A stretch of 64,000 nt of DNA from an uncultured beta proteobacterium. Its GTDB lineage: Bacteria > Pseudomonadota > Gammaproteobacteria > Burkholderiales > Burkholderiaceae_C. Both the position numbers and the translations under genes were made by a program. Below, one piece after another: positions 35,589 to 43,989 of this stretch (its first letter is position 1; every line of letters starts with the position of its first letter). The notes below the pieces were generated by a model. It was not told the origin of the DNA and made no database searches. It saw nothing but the letters and a program-made list of their open reading frames with translations. Where the stretch lies: assembly GCA_903909815.1 (NCBI GenBank), contig CAIVXG010000024.1, forward strand, positions 1 to 64,000. Direction: 5' to 3'.

Positions 35589-36632
35589 ATGTCCGCGCCC
35601 TCACCTTCCACCGCTCACCCCTACGAACAACTCAGCCCGGACGTGGTGCTGGACGCGCTGGCCAGCGTCGGCCTGTACGGCGACGGCCGGTTGCTGGCGC
35701 TGAGTTCGTACGAGAACCGCGTCTATCAGATTCCGCTGGAGGAGCCGGTCAGCGGCCACGATGTGGTGGTCGCCAAGTTCTACCGACCGGGGCGCTGGAG
35801 CGATGCCCAGATTTTGGAGGAGCATGCTTTTGCGCAGGAGTTGATGGCGGTTGAGATCCCGGTGATCGGACCGCTCGCGCTGCGGGGCGCGACGTTGCAC
35901 CATTTTGACGACTTCGCGTTTTCGGTGAGCCCACGGCGCGGCGGGCGTCCGCCCGAACTTGAAGACTTTGAGGTGCTGGAGTGGATTGGGCGCTTCCTTG
36001 CGCGCATCCACAGCGTGGGTGCGGCGCGACCCTTTATCACCCGGCCCGCGCTGGATTTGCAAAGCTTTGGCACCGAATCCCATGACTGGCTGCTGCGCCA
36101 CGACAAGGTTCCGCTGGACGTGCAGTCGACCTGGGAGCGCGCTTGCCGCGATGCGCTGGAGCTGATCGCAAAAGGCCCCTTGTGCCAGAGCGTTGCAGAA
36201 CGCCCCATGCTTTGCATCCGGTTGCACGGCGACTGTCACCCCGGCAATATTCTCTGGACCCCGGTGGACGCGCCCAACAGCGCCGGGCCGGGCCCGCACT
36301 TCGTGGACCTGGACGATGCCCGCACCGGGCCCGCGGTGCAGGACCTGTGGATGCTGCTCAGCGGCGAGCGGCCGCAGCGCACACAACAATTGTCGGCGCT
36401 GATCGAAGGCTACGAGCAGTTTCGCACTTTCGACCGGCGCGAACTGGCGCTGATCGAGCCGCTGCGCACGCTGCGCCTGATCCACTACAGCGCCTGGCTG
36501 GCGCGGCGTTTTGACGACCCCATCTTCCCGATCAACTTCCCGTGGTTTGGCAGTTCGGACTACTGGAAAGGGCAGGTGCAGATGCTGCAGGATCAATGCG
36601 AGGCCATGCAGGAGGAGCCGCTGTACGCCTGA
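35589..36632 (+). CDS. srkA: Stress response kinase SrkA (YihE/RdoA)
   Basis: A 347-residue aminoglycoside-phosphotransferase-fold Ser/Thr kinase. The N-lobe has LLALSSYENRVYQIPLE, the catalytic loop is LHGDCHPGNILW and the metal-binding segment FVDLDDARTGPAVQDLWMLL. SrkA kinases counter programmed death under stress in E. coli. The length is close to E. coli SrkA (328). It is convergent with the ArsR gene. Confidence 0.9.
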   Translation: MSAPSPSTAHPYEQLSPDVVLDALASVGLYGDGRLLALSSYENRVYQIPLEEPVSGHDVVVAKFYRPGRWSDAQILEEHAFAQELMAVEIPVIGPLALRGATLHHFDDFAFSVSPRRGGRPPELEDFEVLEWIGRFLARIHSVGAARPFITRPALDLQSFGTESHDWLLRHDKVPLDVQSTWERACRDALELIAKGPLCQSVAERPMLCIRLHGDCHPGNILWTPVDAPNSAGPGPHFVDLDDARTGPAVQDLWMLLSGERPQRTQQLSALIEGYEQFRTFDRRELALIEPLRTLRLIHYSAWLARRFDDPIFPINFPWFGSSDYWKGQVQMLQDQCEAMQEEPLYA

Positions 36633-36671
36633 CTTTTCCGCTGAGTCACGGGGCTTGCGTTGGCTACGGCG

Positions 36672-37010
36672 TCATTTGTGGCGCTGGAAAGCGCGTCGGC
36701 TTTTGGCAGCGCGTTCAAACTGGCCTGCGATATTGCCGCAGACCAAGTCGCACAGTGCGTACACCGACTCATCCGCGATGCTGTAGTAGACGCTGGTGCC
36801 GCGGCTTTCGCGCGCCAGAAATCCGTGCTTGGTCAACATCGCCAGATGGCGCGAAACGTTCGCCGCCGTGAAGCCGCACAGCTGCGCCAGTTCTCCCACA
36901 TTGCGCTCCTTGCCGCGCAGCAAATTCAGGATGCGCAAACGCGTGGGTTCCGACAGGACCTGGAAATAGCCGGCAACTTCTTGCAGCGCCTCTGGCGGCA
37001 TGTTTTTCAT
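36672..37010 (-). CDS. ArsR-family winged-helix regulator
   Basis: The 112-residue product has the SmtB/ArsR core YFQVLSEPTRLRILNLLRGK, LAQLCGFTAANVSRHLAMLT and the wing ESRGTSVYYSIADE. The metal box ELCVCDL of arsenic sensors is absent; cysteines occur at LAQLCGF and ALCDLVCGN, so the signal may be redox or a metal or neither. The ATG at 37010 has AAGGA at suitable distance; a TTG nine bases earlier is less likely. It is divergent from the hoxV operon with a palindrome in between. Confidence 0.86.
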   Translation of the reverse strand: MKNMPPEALQEVAGYFQVLSEPTRLRILNLLRGKERNVGELAQLCGFTAANVSRHLAMLTKHGFLARESRGTSVYYSIADESVYALCDLVCGNIAGQFERAAKSRRAFQRHK

Positions 37011-37013
37011 GGA

Positions 37014-37029
37014 AGGCAATCCTTTGCGC
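37014..37029 (+). promoter_or_regulatory. Weaker sigma-54 (-24/-12) candidate for the hoxV-hoxBCJ operon
   Basis: AGGCAATTCCTTTGCG has the required GG-N10-GC spacing (GG 37015-37016, GC 37027-37028) and three deviations from TGGCACG-N4-TTGCW. It would start transcription near 37039, 200 bases before the hoxV ATG. It overlaps the arsR translation start on the other strand. I rate it well below the two sites at 58.7-58.9 kb. Confidence 0.35.
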
Positions 37030-37051
37030 GCGTCGCGGTCGTGGTATTTTC

Positions 37052-37076
37052 ATGGGCGACATTTTTTCGCCCATGA
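37052..37076. promoter_or_regulatory. 9-bp perfect palindrome between arsR-type gene and hoxV
   Basis: CATGGGCGA (37052-37060), a 7-base spacer CATTTTT, TCGCCCATG (37068-37076). It lies 42 bases upstream of the ArsR-family ATG and about 160 bases upstream of hoxV. Position and symmetry fit an operator for the ArsR protein; it could equally form an RNA hairpin in a hoxV leader. Confidence 0.5.
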
Positions 37077-37238
37077 TGGCATCTCGGCATTCGCAGGCCA
37101 AGTGTACGGCTTGCATCGTTAGCTATTTGGTTGGGTTCTTTCAAAATTCATGACGGCACTCGACGCAGCGGCTTAGTCCAAAGGGCCAACTACACTCCTG
37201 CAGTCGGCCTCTTCCCTGGACCCTGAGCGTCTGCCCAC

Positions 37239-38408
37239 ATGAACACCACCGTCAAATCCTGGGATCTTCTGCGTGGACAGTACCAGTTGCTGCCCGGTGC
37301 GCAGCCCGCCATTGCGGGCCAGCGCCCGGTACTGGGCGCCGGACGCCTGGGCCATTTGCTGTGCGGCCAACGTGGCGCCCAGGTCAGCCGCACCCTGACC
37401 AGCGTGTTCACCCTGTGTGCTCATGCCCATCGCCGCGCCGCCGAGATGGCGCTGGATTGCGCGCAGCAGGGGCTGCCACCCACTCCTCAACCGGCGCCGC
37501 TGCACCTGCTGGAGACGGCCCGCGACCACCTGCGCAGCATCGCTCTGGACTGGCCGCAGCGGCTGCCCGAATGCGTCCCCGCAATCCATACTTTGGAATG
37601 GCTACGCGGCTGTCCTTTGTCACTGGTGGCGAAACCGGCCGGTGTCGATGCCGCGAGCGCGCCGGACGTGCTCGAACGACTGCGCGCCTGGCTGGAAGAG
37701 CGCGTGCTGCACGAACCCGTTTCGGACTGGCTGACAGCGCATCGTGACCCCGATGCGCTGGCTCGCTGGTGCAGCGTTCAGGCGCCCGGTCTTTTGCCGG
37801 CACGCTGCCTGGCGCACGGGCATGCCTTGGCGCAGGGCCTGACGCCGCCCATGCGCAGCCTGGACCTGCTGGACGCGGACCCGGCCCGGCAGAGTGCTCA
37901 TCTGAGCGAACTGGCGCAGCAACTGGCGCACGAGACCGAGTTCGCGCAGCGACCCACATGGCGTGGCGCCTGCGCCGAGACCGGCCCCTGGACGCGGCTG
38001 CGACATCGGGGCAGGCAGATGGAGCACAGCGCCTGGACCCGATTCAGCGCACGCTGGCTGGAACTGGTGGAGATCGCCGCTGCACCCAACGCGGCTGAAC
38101 GGCAGGGCGCGCCGCTGCTGTCCTGTGGCGCGTTGCCGCTGGCGCAGGGACAGGCTCTGGCCTGGTGTGAGATGGCACGTGGCCTGCTGCTGCATTGGGT
38201 GCAGCTGGACGCGCAGGGGGCCGTGCTGGACTACCGTGTGCTGGCACCGACGGAGTGGAACTTCCATCCCGACGGGGCGCTGGCCCGGGCCGTTTCGGCC
38301 TTGTCACCTGGCGCGACCGCGGCGGCACAAACCTTGGCTGCGGCCTTCGATCCCTGCGTTGCCTGCACGGTGCAGCCCCATGCCGCGGGCGCGAGCGACG
38401 GCACCTGA
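37239..38408 (+). CDS. hoxV: HupK/HoxV, large-subunit-like hydrogenase maturation protein
   Basis: The 389-residue product is a degenerate relative of [NiFe]-hydrogenase large subunits that in Ralstonia and Rhizobium helps assemble the Fe(CN)2CO centre as a scaffold. It keeps the C-terminal FDPCVACTV, like the large-subunit DPCxxC motif, while the N-terminal RxCGxC motif is replaced by FTLCAHAHRRA. It is placed directly before the regulatory hydrogenase genes rather than among uptake-hydrogenase accessory genes. The name follows similarity and context. Confidence 0.82.
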   Translation: MNTTVKSWDLLRGQYQLLPGAQPAIAGQRPVLGAGRLGHLLCGQRGAQVSRTLTSVFTLCAHAHRRAAEMALDCAQQGLPPTPQPAPLHLLETARDHLRSIALDWPQRLPECVPAIHTLEWLRGCPLSLVAKPAGVDAASAPDVLERLRAWLEERVLHEPVSDWLTAHRDPDALARWCSVQAPGLLPARCLAHGHALAQGLTPPMRSLDLLDADPARQSAHLSELAQQLAHETEFAQRPTWRGACAETGPWTRLRHRGRQMEHSAWTRFSARWLELVEIAAAPNAAERQGAPLLSCGALPLAQGQALAWCEMARGLLLHWVQLDAQGAVLDYRVLAPTEWNFHPDGALARAVSALSPGATAAAQTLAAAFDPCVACTVQPHAAGASDGT

Positions 38409-38511
38409 AGTCATTTGCTCGAAGGTCCCTCGCAGTGTGGATTTTCGACTTCGATCCCAGTTACCATGGCGCGTGGCCGCCTCGGCCGCGGCGTTGCCGA
38501 AGGGAGATGCG

Positions 38512-39513
38512 ATGACGTTGAGTGTGTTGTGGCTGCAGGCCGGTGGTTGCGGGGGCTGCAGCATGTCGCTGCTGAACGCCGATACCCCCGACTTCTGCGG
38601 CCTGCTGCGCAACAATGGCGTCGACTTGCTGTGGCATCCCGCGCTCTCCCTGGATGAAGGTCCGGGTTTGTCCGGGCTGCTGCAGGACTGCCTGTCGGGG
38701 CGGGTGCGCCTGGACGCGTTGTGCATCGAAGGCGCGCTGCTGCGCGGCCCCCAGGGCAGCGGACGCTTTCACATTCTGGCTGGCACAGGGGTTTCCATGA
38801 TCGAATGGGTGCGCCGCCTGTGCGCCGTGGCCACGCATGTGCTGGCCGTTGGCAGTTGTGCGGCCTGGGGCGGCGTCGCCGCCACCGCAAGCAATGCCAC
38901 CGAGGCCTGCGGCCTGCAGTACGAGGACGAGCGCCTGGGCGGCCTGCTGGGGGCGGAGTTTCGCGCCCAGGGCGGCCTGCCGGTGATCAACATCGCCGGC
39001 TGCCCCACGCACCCGGGCTGGGTCACCGATACGCTCATGGCGCTGGCCGCCGGCGCCTTCACCCAGGACGATCTGGACCCGCTGGGCCGCCCCCGTTTCT
39101 ATTCGGATCGCCTGGTGCACCATGGCTGCACCCGCAACGAGTATTACGAATACAAGGCCAGCGCATCCAAGCCCTCGGACCTGGGTTGCACCATGGAAAA
39201 CATGGGCTGCAAGGGCACGCAGGCGCACGCCGACTGCAACACGCGCCTGTGGAACGGCGAAGGCTCGTGCACGCGCGCGGGCTTCGCCTGCATCAGCTGC
39301 ACCGAGCCCGGATTCCAGAACCCGGGACATGCGTTTCACATCACGCCCAAGCTCGCCGGCATCCCCGTCGGTCTGCCCACCGACATGCCCAAGGCCTGGT
39401 TTGTGGCGCTGGCTTCTCTCTCCAAAAGTGCGACCCCCAAACGTGTGAAGAAGAACGCCGCCAGCGACCACGTGGTGGTGCCGCCCGTGCCGCGCAAGAC
39501 CGGACTGAGATAG
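38512..39513 (+). CDS. hoxB: Regulatory [NiFe]-hydrogenase small subunit
   Basis: A 333-residue H2-sensor small subunit (HoxB/HupU). It has no Tat signal: the protein starts MTLSVLWLQAGGCGGCSMSL with the proximal-cluster cysteines at once, followed by AVGSCAAWGG, NIAGCPTHPGW and the distal and medial cluster cysteines in HHGCTRNEYYEY, CTMENMGCKG and CTRAGFACISCTEPGF. It carries electrons in the cytoplasmic sensor. The ATG at 38512 follows GAAGGGAGATGCG. hoxC follows 2 bases after its stop. Confidence 0.93.
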   Translation: MTLSVLWLQAGGCGGCSMSLLNADTPDFCGLLRNNGVDLLWHPALSLDEGPGLSGLLQDCLSGRVRLDALCIEGALLRGPQGSGRFHILAGTGVSMIEWVRRLCAVATHVLAVGSCAAWGGVAATASNATEACGLQYEDERLGGLLGAEFRAQGGLPVINIAGCPTHPGWVTDTLMALAAGAFTQDDLDPLGRPRFYSDRLVHHGCTRNEYYEYKASASKPSDLGCTMENMGCKGTQAHADCNTRLWNGEGSCTRAGFACISCTEPGFQNPGHAFHITPKLAGIPVGLPTDMPKAWFVALASLSKSATPKRVKKNAASDHVVVPPVPRKTGLR

Positions 39514-39515
39514 CC

Positions 39516-41003
39516 ATGACACGACTGATCCTGGGGCCGTTCAACCGCGTCGAAGGCGACCTCGAAGTCCAGTTGGAGGTGGCCGGTGGCCGGGTGCTGG
39601 AGGCGCGTGTGAACGCCCCCATGTACCGCGGCTTCGAAGGCATGCTGAACGGGCGCGACCCCATGGACGCGCTCACCATCGCACCGCGCATCTGCGGCAT
39701 CTGTTCGGTCTCGCAGTCGGTCGCGGCAGCGCGCGCCCTGGCCGACGCCTCGGGTGTGGTGCTGCCGCCCAACGGACAGCACGCCATCAACCTGATGCTA
39801 GCCTGCGAAAACCTGGCCGACCATCTGACGCATTTCTATGTGTTCTTCATGCCGGACTTCACGCGCAGCGTCTACTCCGCGCGCTCCTGGCACGCGCAGG
39901 TGCAGCGCCGTTTTGCGCCCGTGGTGGGCGGGGCCAGCACCAGCGGCGAGCACAACCGTGCGGCGCTGGCGGCGCGCGCGCGCTGGCTGGAATTGATGGG
40001 CACTCTGGGCGGCAAGTGGCCGCATTCCGGCGCCGTGCTGCCCGGAGGCACGTCCCGCGCGCTCGAAGCCGCAGAGAAGATCCGCTTGCTGGCGCGCTTG
40101 CGCGAAATGCGCTCCTTTCTGGAGCGCACGCTGTACGGCAGCGCGCTGGAAGAGGTGGCAGCGCTTGACAGTCTGATCGCACTGGAGGCCTGGAAGACGC
40201 GTTCCCAGGGCAGCGATCTGGCCCTGTTCCTGGACATCGCCGCCGATGCCGACCTGATGCGCCTCGGTGCAGGACCGGGGCGCTACCTCAGCTACGGCGC
40301 CTACGCCCAGAGCGACGGCTCGCATGCGCTGGCGCCAGGTGTGTGGGACGCGCAGCTGCAGCAAAGCCGGGCGCTGGACACGGGTCAGATCACGGAAGAC
40401 ATGCGCCACGCCTGGCTGTCCGAAGGCGCTGGGGGCACGGCGCTGCACCCGCTGTCGGGCATCACCCAACCCGAGCCCGACAAGGCCGGTGCCTACACCT
40501 GGAACAAGGCGCCACGGCTGGCGGGCAAGGTGATCGAGACCGGTGCCATCGCACGCCAGCTGGTCTCGGGCCAGCCCATGATCCGCGCCGCTTGCGCCGA
40601 GCATGGCGGCAGCGTCTACACCCGGGTGCTGGCGCGTCTGGTGGAACTGGCCCGCATCCTGCCGCTGATGGAGCAGTGGCTTCTCGCCTTGCAGCCGGGC
40701 GAGCCGTTTCACCAGGTTCAGTCCTTGCCGGAACAGGCCCAGGGCATCGGTCTGACCGAGGCCGCGCGCGGCGCGCTGGGCCACTGGCTGCGCATCGAGC
40801 ACGGCCGCATTGCCCACTACCAGATCGTCGCGCCCACGAGCTGGAATTTCTCGCCGCGCGACGCTGCCGGCACGCCGGGCGCGCTCGAAGCCGCACTCGT
40901 GGGCGCGCCGCTGGACGCGACGACCGAAGGGCCGGGCGCGAGCGTGGCGGTGCAGCACATCGTGCGCTCCTTTGATCCGTGCATGGTCTGCACGGTGCAT
41001 TGA
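39516..41003 (+). CDS. hoxC: Regulatory [NiFe]-hydrogenase large subunit
   Basis: A 495-residue active-site subunit of the H2 sensor (HoxC/HupV). Nickel ligands are in RICGICSVSQ (Cys 60 and 63) and DPCMVC (Cys 489 and 492). The protein ends at TVH immediately after the second motif: there is no C-terminal peptide to be cleaved by a maturation protease, which is diagnostic for regulatory hydrogenases. The SVSQ in place of SVTH is also typical of this class. The ATG at 39516 is taken because the family N-terminus (MTRLILGPFNRVEGDLEV) begins there. Confidence 0.95.
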   Translation: MTRLILGPFNRVEGDLEVQLEVAGGRVLEARVNAPMYRGFEGMLNGRDPMDALTIAPRICGICSVSQSVAAARALADASGVVLPPNGQHAINLMLACENLADHLTHFYVFFMPDFTRSVYSARSWHAQVQRRFAPVVGGASTSGEHNRAALAARARWLELMGTLGGKWPHSGAVLPGGTSRALEAAEKIRLLARLREMRSFLERTLYGSALEEVAALDSLIALEAWKTRSQGSDLALFLDIAADADLMRLGAGPGRYLSYGAYAQSDGSHALAPGVWDAQLQQSRALDTGQITEDMRHAWLSEGAGGTALHPLSGITQPEPDKAGAYTWNKAPRLAGKVIETGAIARQLVSGQPMIRAACAEHGGSVYTRVLARLVELARILPLMEQWLLALQPGEPFHQVQSLPEQAQGIGLTEAARGALGHWLRIEHGRIAHYQIVAPTSWNFSPRDAAGTPGALEAALVGAPLDATTEGPGASVAVQHIVRSFDPCMVCTVH

Positions 41004-41019
41004 ACACGGCTTGCAGACC

Positions 41020-42369
41020 ATGCCGGTGCCACCACCCTCGCCGTTGCAGCACCTGAGCGTCGACGCCCTCGACGGCGTGGACGAAGCGACCTGGCTGGAC
41101 GTGATCCAGAAAATGGACGAGGTCTACTCCAAGCTCGTTACCGATGAGATCGAGCTGGAGGAAAAGAACGCGCAGCTGGAGCAGTCGCAGCAGTTCATCT
41201 TCAGCCTGCTCTCGGCCATGAGCGACGTGCTGATCGCCTGCAGTCAGGACGGTCTGATCGAGGAGACGAATGCGGCGCTGTGCGAGCTCGTGGGTCGCAG
41301 CGAGGAGTCACTCAAGGGCACGCCGGTGCTGGCCCTGCTGGCGGACGACGCGAGCGTGAAACGCTGGCATCTGGCAATGTATCACTCCTCCTCGCGCGAG
41401 GGCACGGTGGTGGAAATCAACCTGCGTGGCGCCGACGGGTTGGTGGTCGCGGTCGATCTGAACTGCACGCCCCGGCGCAACAGCGCCGGGCGCCAGGTGG
41501 GCCGCGTGTTGGTGGGGCGACCGCTGGGCGAACTCAAGCGCGCCTACCAGCAGTTGCGCGAGGCGCACGAGGCGCTAAAGCAGGCGCAGCAGCAGCTGTT
41601 GCATTCGGAAAAGATGGCGTCACTGGGCCGCTTGGTGGCGGGCGTGGCGCACGAACTCAACAACCCCATCAGTTTCGTGCTGGGCAACGTGCACGTGCTG
41701 CAACGCTATGGCGCACGCCTGAGCCGCTACCTGGAAGCGGTGCATCAGCTGGAACTGCCGCCCGAGCTCAAGGCGCTGCGTAGTGAATTTCGTATTGACC
41801 ATGTCGTGAAAGATCTGCCGTCGCTGATGGACGGCACGATCGAAGGCGCGCAGCGCACGGCCGACATCGTGAGCGGCCTCAAGCGCTTCTCGGCGGTGGT
41901 GCGCGAGGAGGTCGCGTCGGTCGAACTCAACGCGGTGGTGGAGCGCGCCTGCCACTGGGTGAAGAAGGGCACGGCGCCCGGTTTTGAAATTCACTGGTCA
42001 CGCAGCGCGGATTGCTTCGTCAGCGGCAACGCCGGACAATTGCTGCAGGTACTGATGAACCTGATCCAGAATGCCTTCGACGCCGCCGTCACGGGCGGCA
42101 CCAATTCACCGCAATTGCGGATCACACTGGAGCGCGACGACAGTGGCGTTCGCCTGCACTTTGCCGACAACGGCCCAGGCATTGCGCCCGAGCATGTGTC
42201 GCGCCTGTTTGACCCGTTTTTCACGACCAAGCCCGTGGGCAAGGGCACGGGCTTGGGCCTGTCCATTAGCTACGGCATCGTCGAGCAGCATGGCGGCCAG
42301 CTCAGTGCGGAAAATTTGCCGCAGGGCGGAGCCCAGTTCACGCTGAGTCTGCCGCTGATGACGGGCTAG
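41020..42369 (+). CDS. hoxJ: H2-sensing histidine kinase HoxJ
   Basis: A 449-residue soluble kinase that forms a complex with HoxBC. An N-terminal coiled region and PAS domain (about 60-180; FIFSLLSAMSDVLIACSQDG) precede the HisKA helix with His 211 in GRLVAGVAHELNNPISF, then an ATPase domain with N box LMNLIQNAFDA, G1 FADNGPGIAP, and G2 GKGTGLGLSISYGIV. In Ralstonia eutropha H16 HoxJ is reported inactive by a point change in the ATP-binding region; here the G2 box looks intact. Its stop overlaps the convergent hoxA stop by four bases. Confidence 0.92.
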   Translation: MPVPPPSPLQHLSVDALDGVDEATWLDVIQKMDEVYSKLVTDEIELEEKNAQLEQSQQFIFSLLSAMSDVLIACSQDGLIEETNAALCELVGRSEESLKGTPVLALLADDASVKRWHLAMYHSSSREGTVVEINLRGADGLVVAVDLNCTPRRNSAGRQVGRVLVGRPLGELKRAYQQLREAHEALKQAQQQLLHSEKMASLGRLVAGVAHELNNPISFVLGNVHVLQRYGARLSRYLEAVHQLELPPELKALRSEFRIDHVVKDLPSLMDGTIEGAQRTADIVSGLKRFSAVVREEVASVELNAVVERACHWVKKGTAPGFEIHWSRSADCFVSGNAGQLLQVLMNLIQNAFDAAVTGGTNSPQLRITLERDDSGVRLHFADNGPGIAPEHVSRLFDPFFTTKPVGKGTGLGLSISYGIVEQHGGQLSAENLPQGGAQFTLSLPLMTG

Positions 42370-43793
42370 CTCGCGTCACCGCCCAGCCCCAGCCGTATGA
42401 GCTTCATGCGCAACCCGACCCGGGTCAAACCGAGTTCGTCCGCGACATGGGTCTTGTTGCCGTGGTGGCGCGCCATGGCCGCACGCAGCAGTTGCGCCTC
42501 AACCCGCTCCAACTGGTGTTTCAGCAGAGAAGAGTCCTCGCCAGCGCTGTCGCCGGCTACAGCGCTGGCGTGTGGTGGCTGCCGCACACGCGGCGACAGC
42601 AGCTCGGCCGCCAGGGTCGGCCCGTCGCCCAGCGCGAGCGCACGCCGAACCTCGTTCTGCAGCTCGCGCACATTGCCCGGCCAGGCGTGACCCTCAAGGC
42701 AGTGCATGGCCTGATCCGACATCTGGCGCCCCTTGAGCGCCGACTTGCTGAGCATCTCGCGCACGATAGGTGCAATGTCCTGCGGCCGCTCGCGCAGCGC
42801 CGGCAGATACAGGGTGATGCCGGCAACGCGGTAGTACAGGTCTTCACGAAAGCGTCCGCTCGCGACGTCGGCCTCCAGATCGCGGTTCGTAGCCGCGATG
42901 ATGCGCACGTCCACTGCTACCGGGCGCGGGCTGCCTACGGGCCGCACCTCGCCCTCCTGCAGCACGCGCAGCAGCTTGACCTGAAAGGCGGCCGAGGTCT
43001 CGCCGATTTCATCCAGAAACAGCGTGCCGCCATCGGCCTGCTGGAACAGACCGATGCGGGATTCGATAGCGCCGGTGAAGGCGCCGCGCTTATGACCGAA
43101 GAGCTCGCTTTCGAGCAAGGTGTCGGGCATGGCGCCGCAGTTCTCCACCACGAACGGCTGCTCCGCACGCGCGCTGGCGTAATGAATGGCGCGCGCCAGC
43201 AATTCCTTGCCGGTGCCCGACTCGCCCGTGATCAACACCGGCAGGTCGTGCGGGGCAATCTTTTCGGCCAGTGCGCAGACCGCGTTCAGGGGGCTGTCGC
43301 TGGCACGTGTGAGCCGGTCGAATCCGGCTTGCGCCTTGGCCTTGAGTCGCAGGTTCGCCACGCGCAGCGCCAAGTGCTCGGGACTGGCGCGCAGCTCCAG
43401 TGTCAGGCGCTGGTTCTCCTGCTGCAAGCGCCACAGCTCGGCCGCGCTTTGCAGGGTCAGCAGCAGCTGATCCGGATGCCACGGTTTGAGCAGGTACTGC
43501 CAGATGCCCGCTTCGTTGATGCCGGCGATGATGTCCTGCGCCTCGGTGTAGCCCGACAGGATCAGCCGCACCGTATCCGGCCAGCGCGCACGCACGCCGC
43601 GCAAGAACTCCACGCCCGAGCTGCCCGGCATGCGCTGGTCCGACACCACGATCTGCACGACCTCGCGCTCCATCACCGCCAGCCCTTCCTCGGCCGAGAC
43701 GGCGGTGAAGACGCTGAAGTGGTCGTCCAGCGTGCGTCGAAGCGTCTCCAGCGAGCGCTGCTCGTCGTCCACCACCAGCACCGACAATGGCAT
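42366..43793 (-). CDS. hoxA: NtrC-family response regulator HoxA
   Basis: A 475-residue sigma-54 activator of hydrogenase genes. The receiver domain has VVDDEQ (7-12) and Asp 52 in SDQRMPG; the AAA+ domain has Walker [12 protein letters not shown], the sigma-54 contact loop GAFTGA and Walker [12 protein letters not shown]; the C-terminus has the Fis-type [21 protein letters not shown]. In Ralstonia the unphosphorylated form activates. I use the ATG at 43793; the upstream open frame is not conserved. It lies at the end of the hyp run, 196 bases after hypX, so it may be partly controlled by the operon it activates. Confidence 0.93.
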   Translation of the reverse strand: MPLSVLVVDDEQRSLETLRRTLDDHFSVFTAVSAEEGLAVMEREVVQIVVSDQRMPGSSGVEFLRGVRARWPDTVRLILSGYTEAQDIIAGINEAGIWQYLLKPWHPDQLLLTLQSAAELWRLQQENQRLTLELRASPEHLALRVANLRLKAKAQAGFDRLTRASDSPLNAVCALAEKIAPHDLPVLITGESGTGKELLARAIHYASARAEQPFVVENCGAMPDTLLESELFGHKRGAFTGAIESRIGLFQQADGGTLFLDEIGETSAAFQVKLLRVLQEGEVRPVGSPRPVAVDVRIIAATNRDLEADVASGRFREDLYYRVAGITLYLPALRERPQDIAPIVREMLSKSALKGRQMSDQAMHCLEGHAWPGNVRELQNEVRRALALGDGPTLAAELLSPRVRQPPHASAVAGDSAGEDSSLLKHQLERVEAQLLRAAMARHHGNKTHVADELGLTRVGLRMKLIRLGLGGDAS

Positions 43794-43989
43794 GCGCGTG
43801 CTCAAGTCAGCCCCCACGCTCGGCTCTTCCCCGGCATTGGTGGCAGCCGATGACGCTTGTACTCGCTGGACAGGCCGAAGCCGGAGGCAACGGCTCCTCG
43901 TCCCGTCCCTACTTGCGAAGGCAGGTAGGGAGCCGCGAGCCTCAGCCCCGAGGGGGCGCCGGCTTGCTTGAATCGGCTCGGCGCGACGC

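Noticed and set aside
38721-39515. N-terminal extension of hoxC within hoxB
   Set aside because: The open frame is a shadow of hoxB; HoxC proteins begin at MTRLILGPFNRVEG at 39516.
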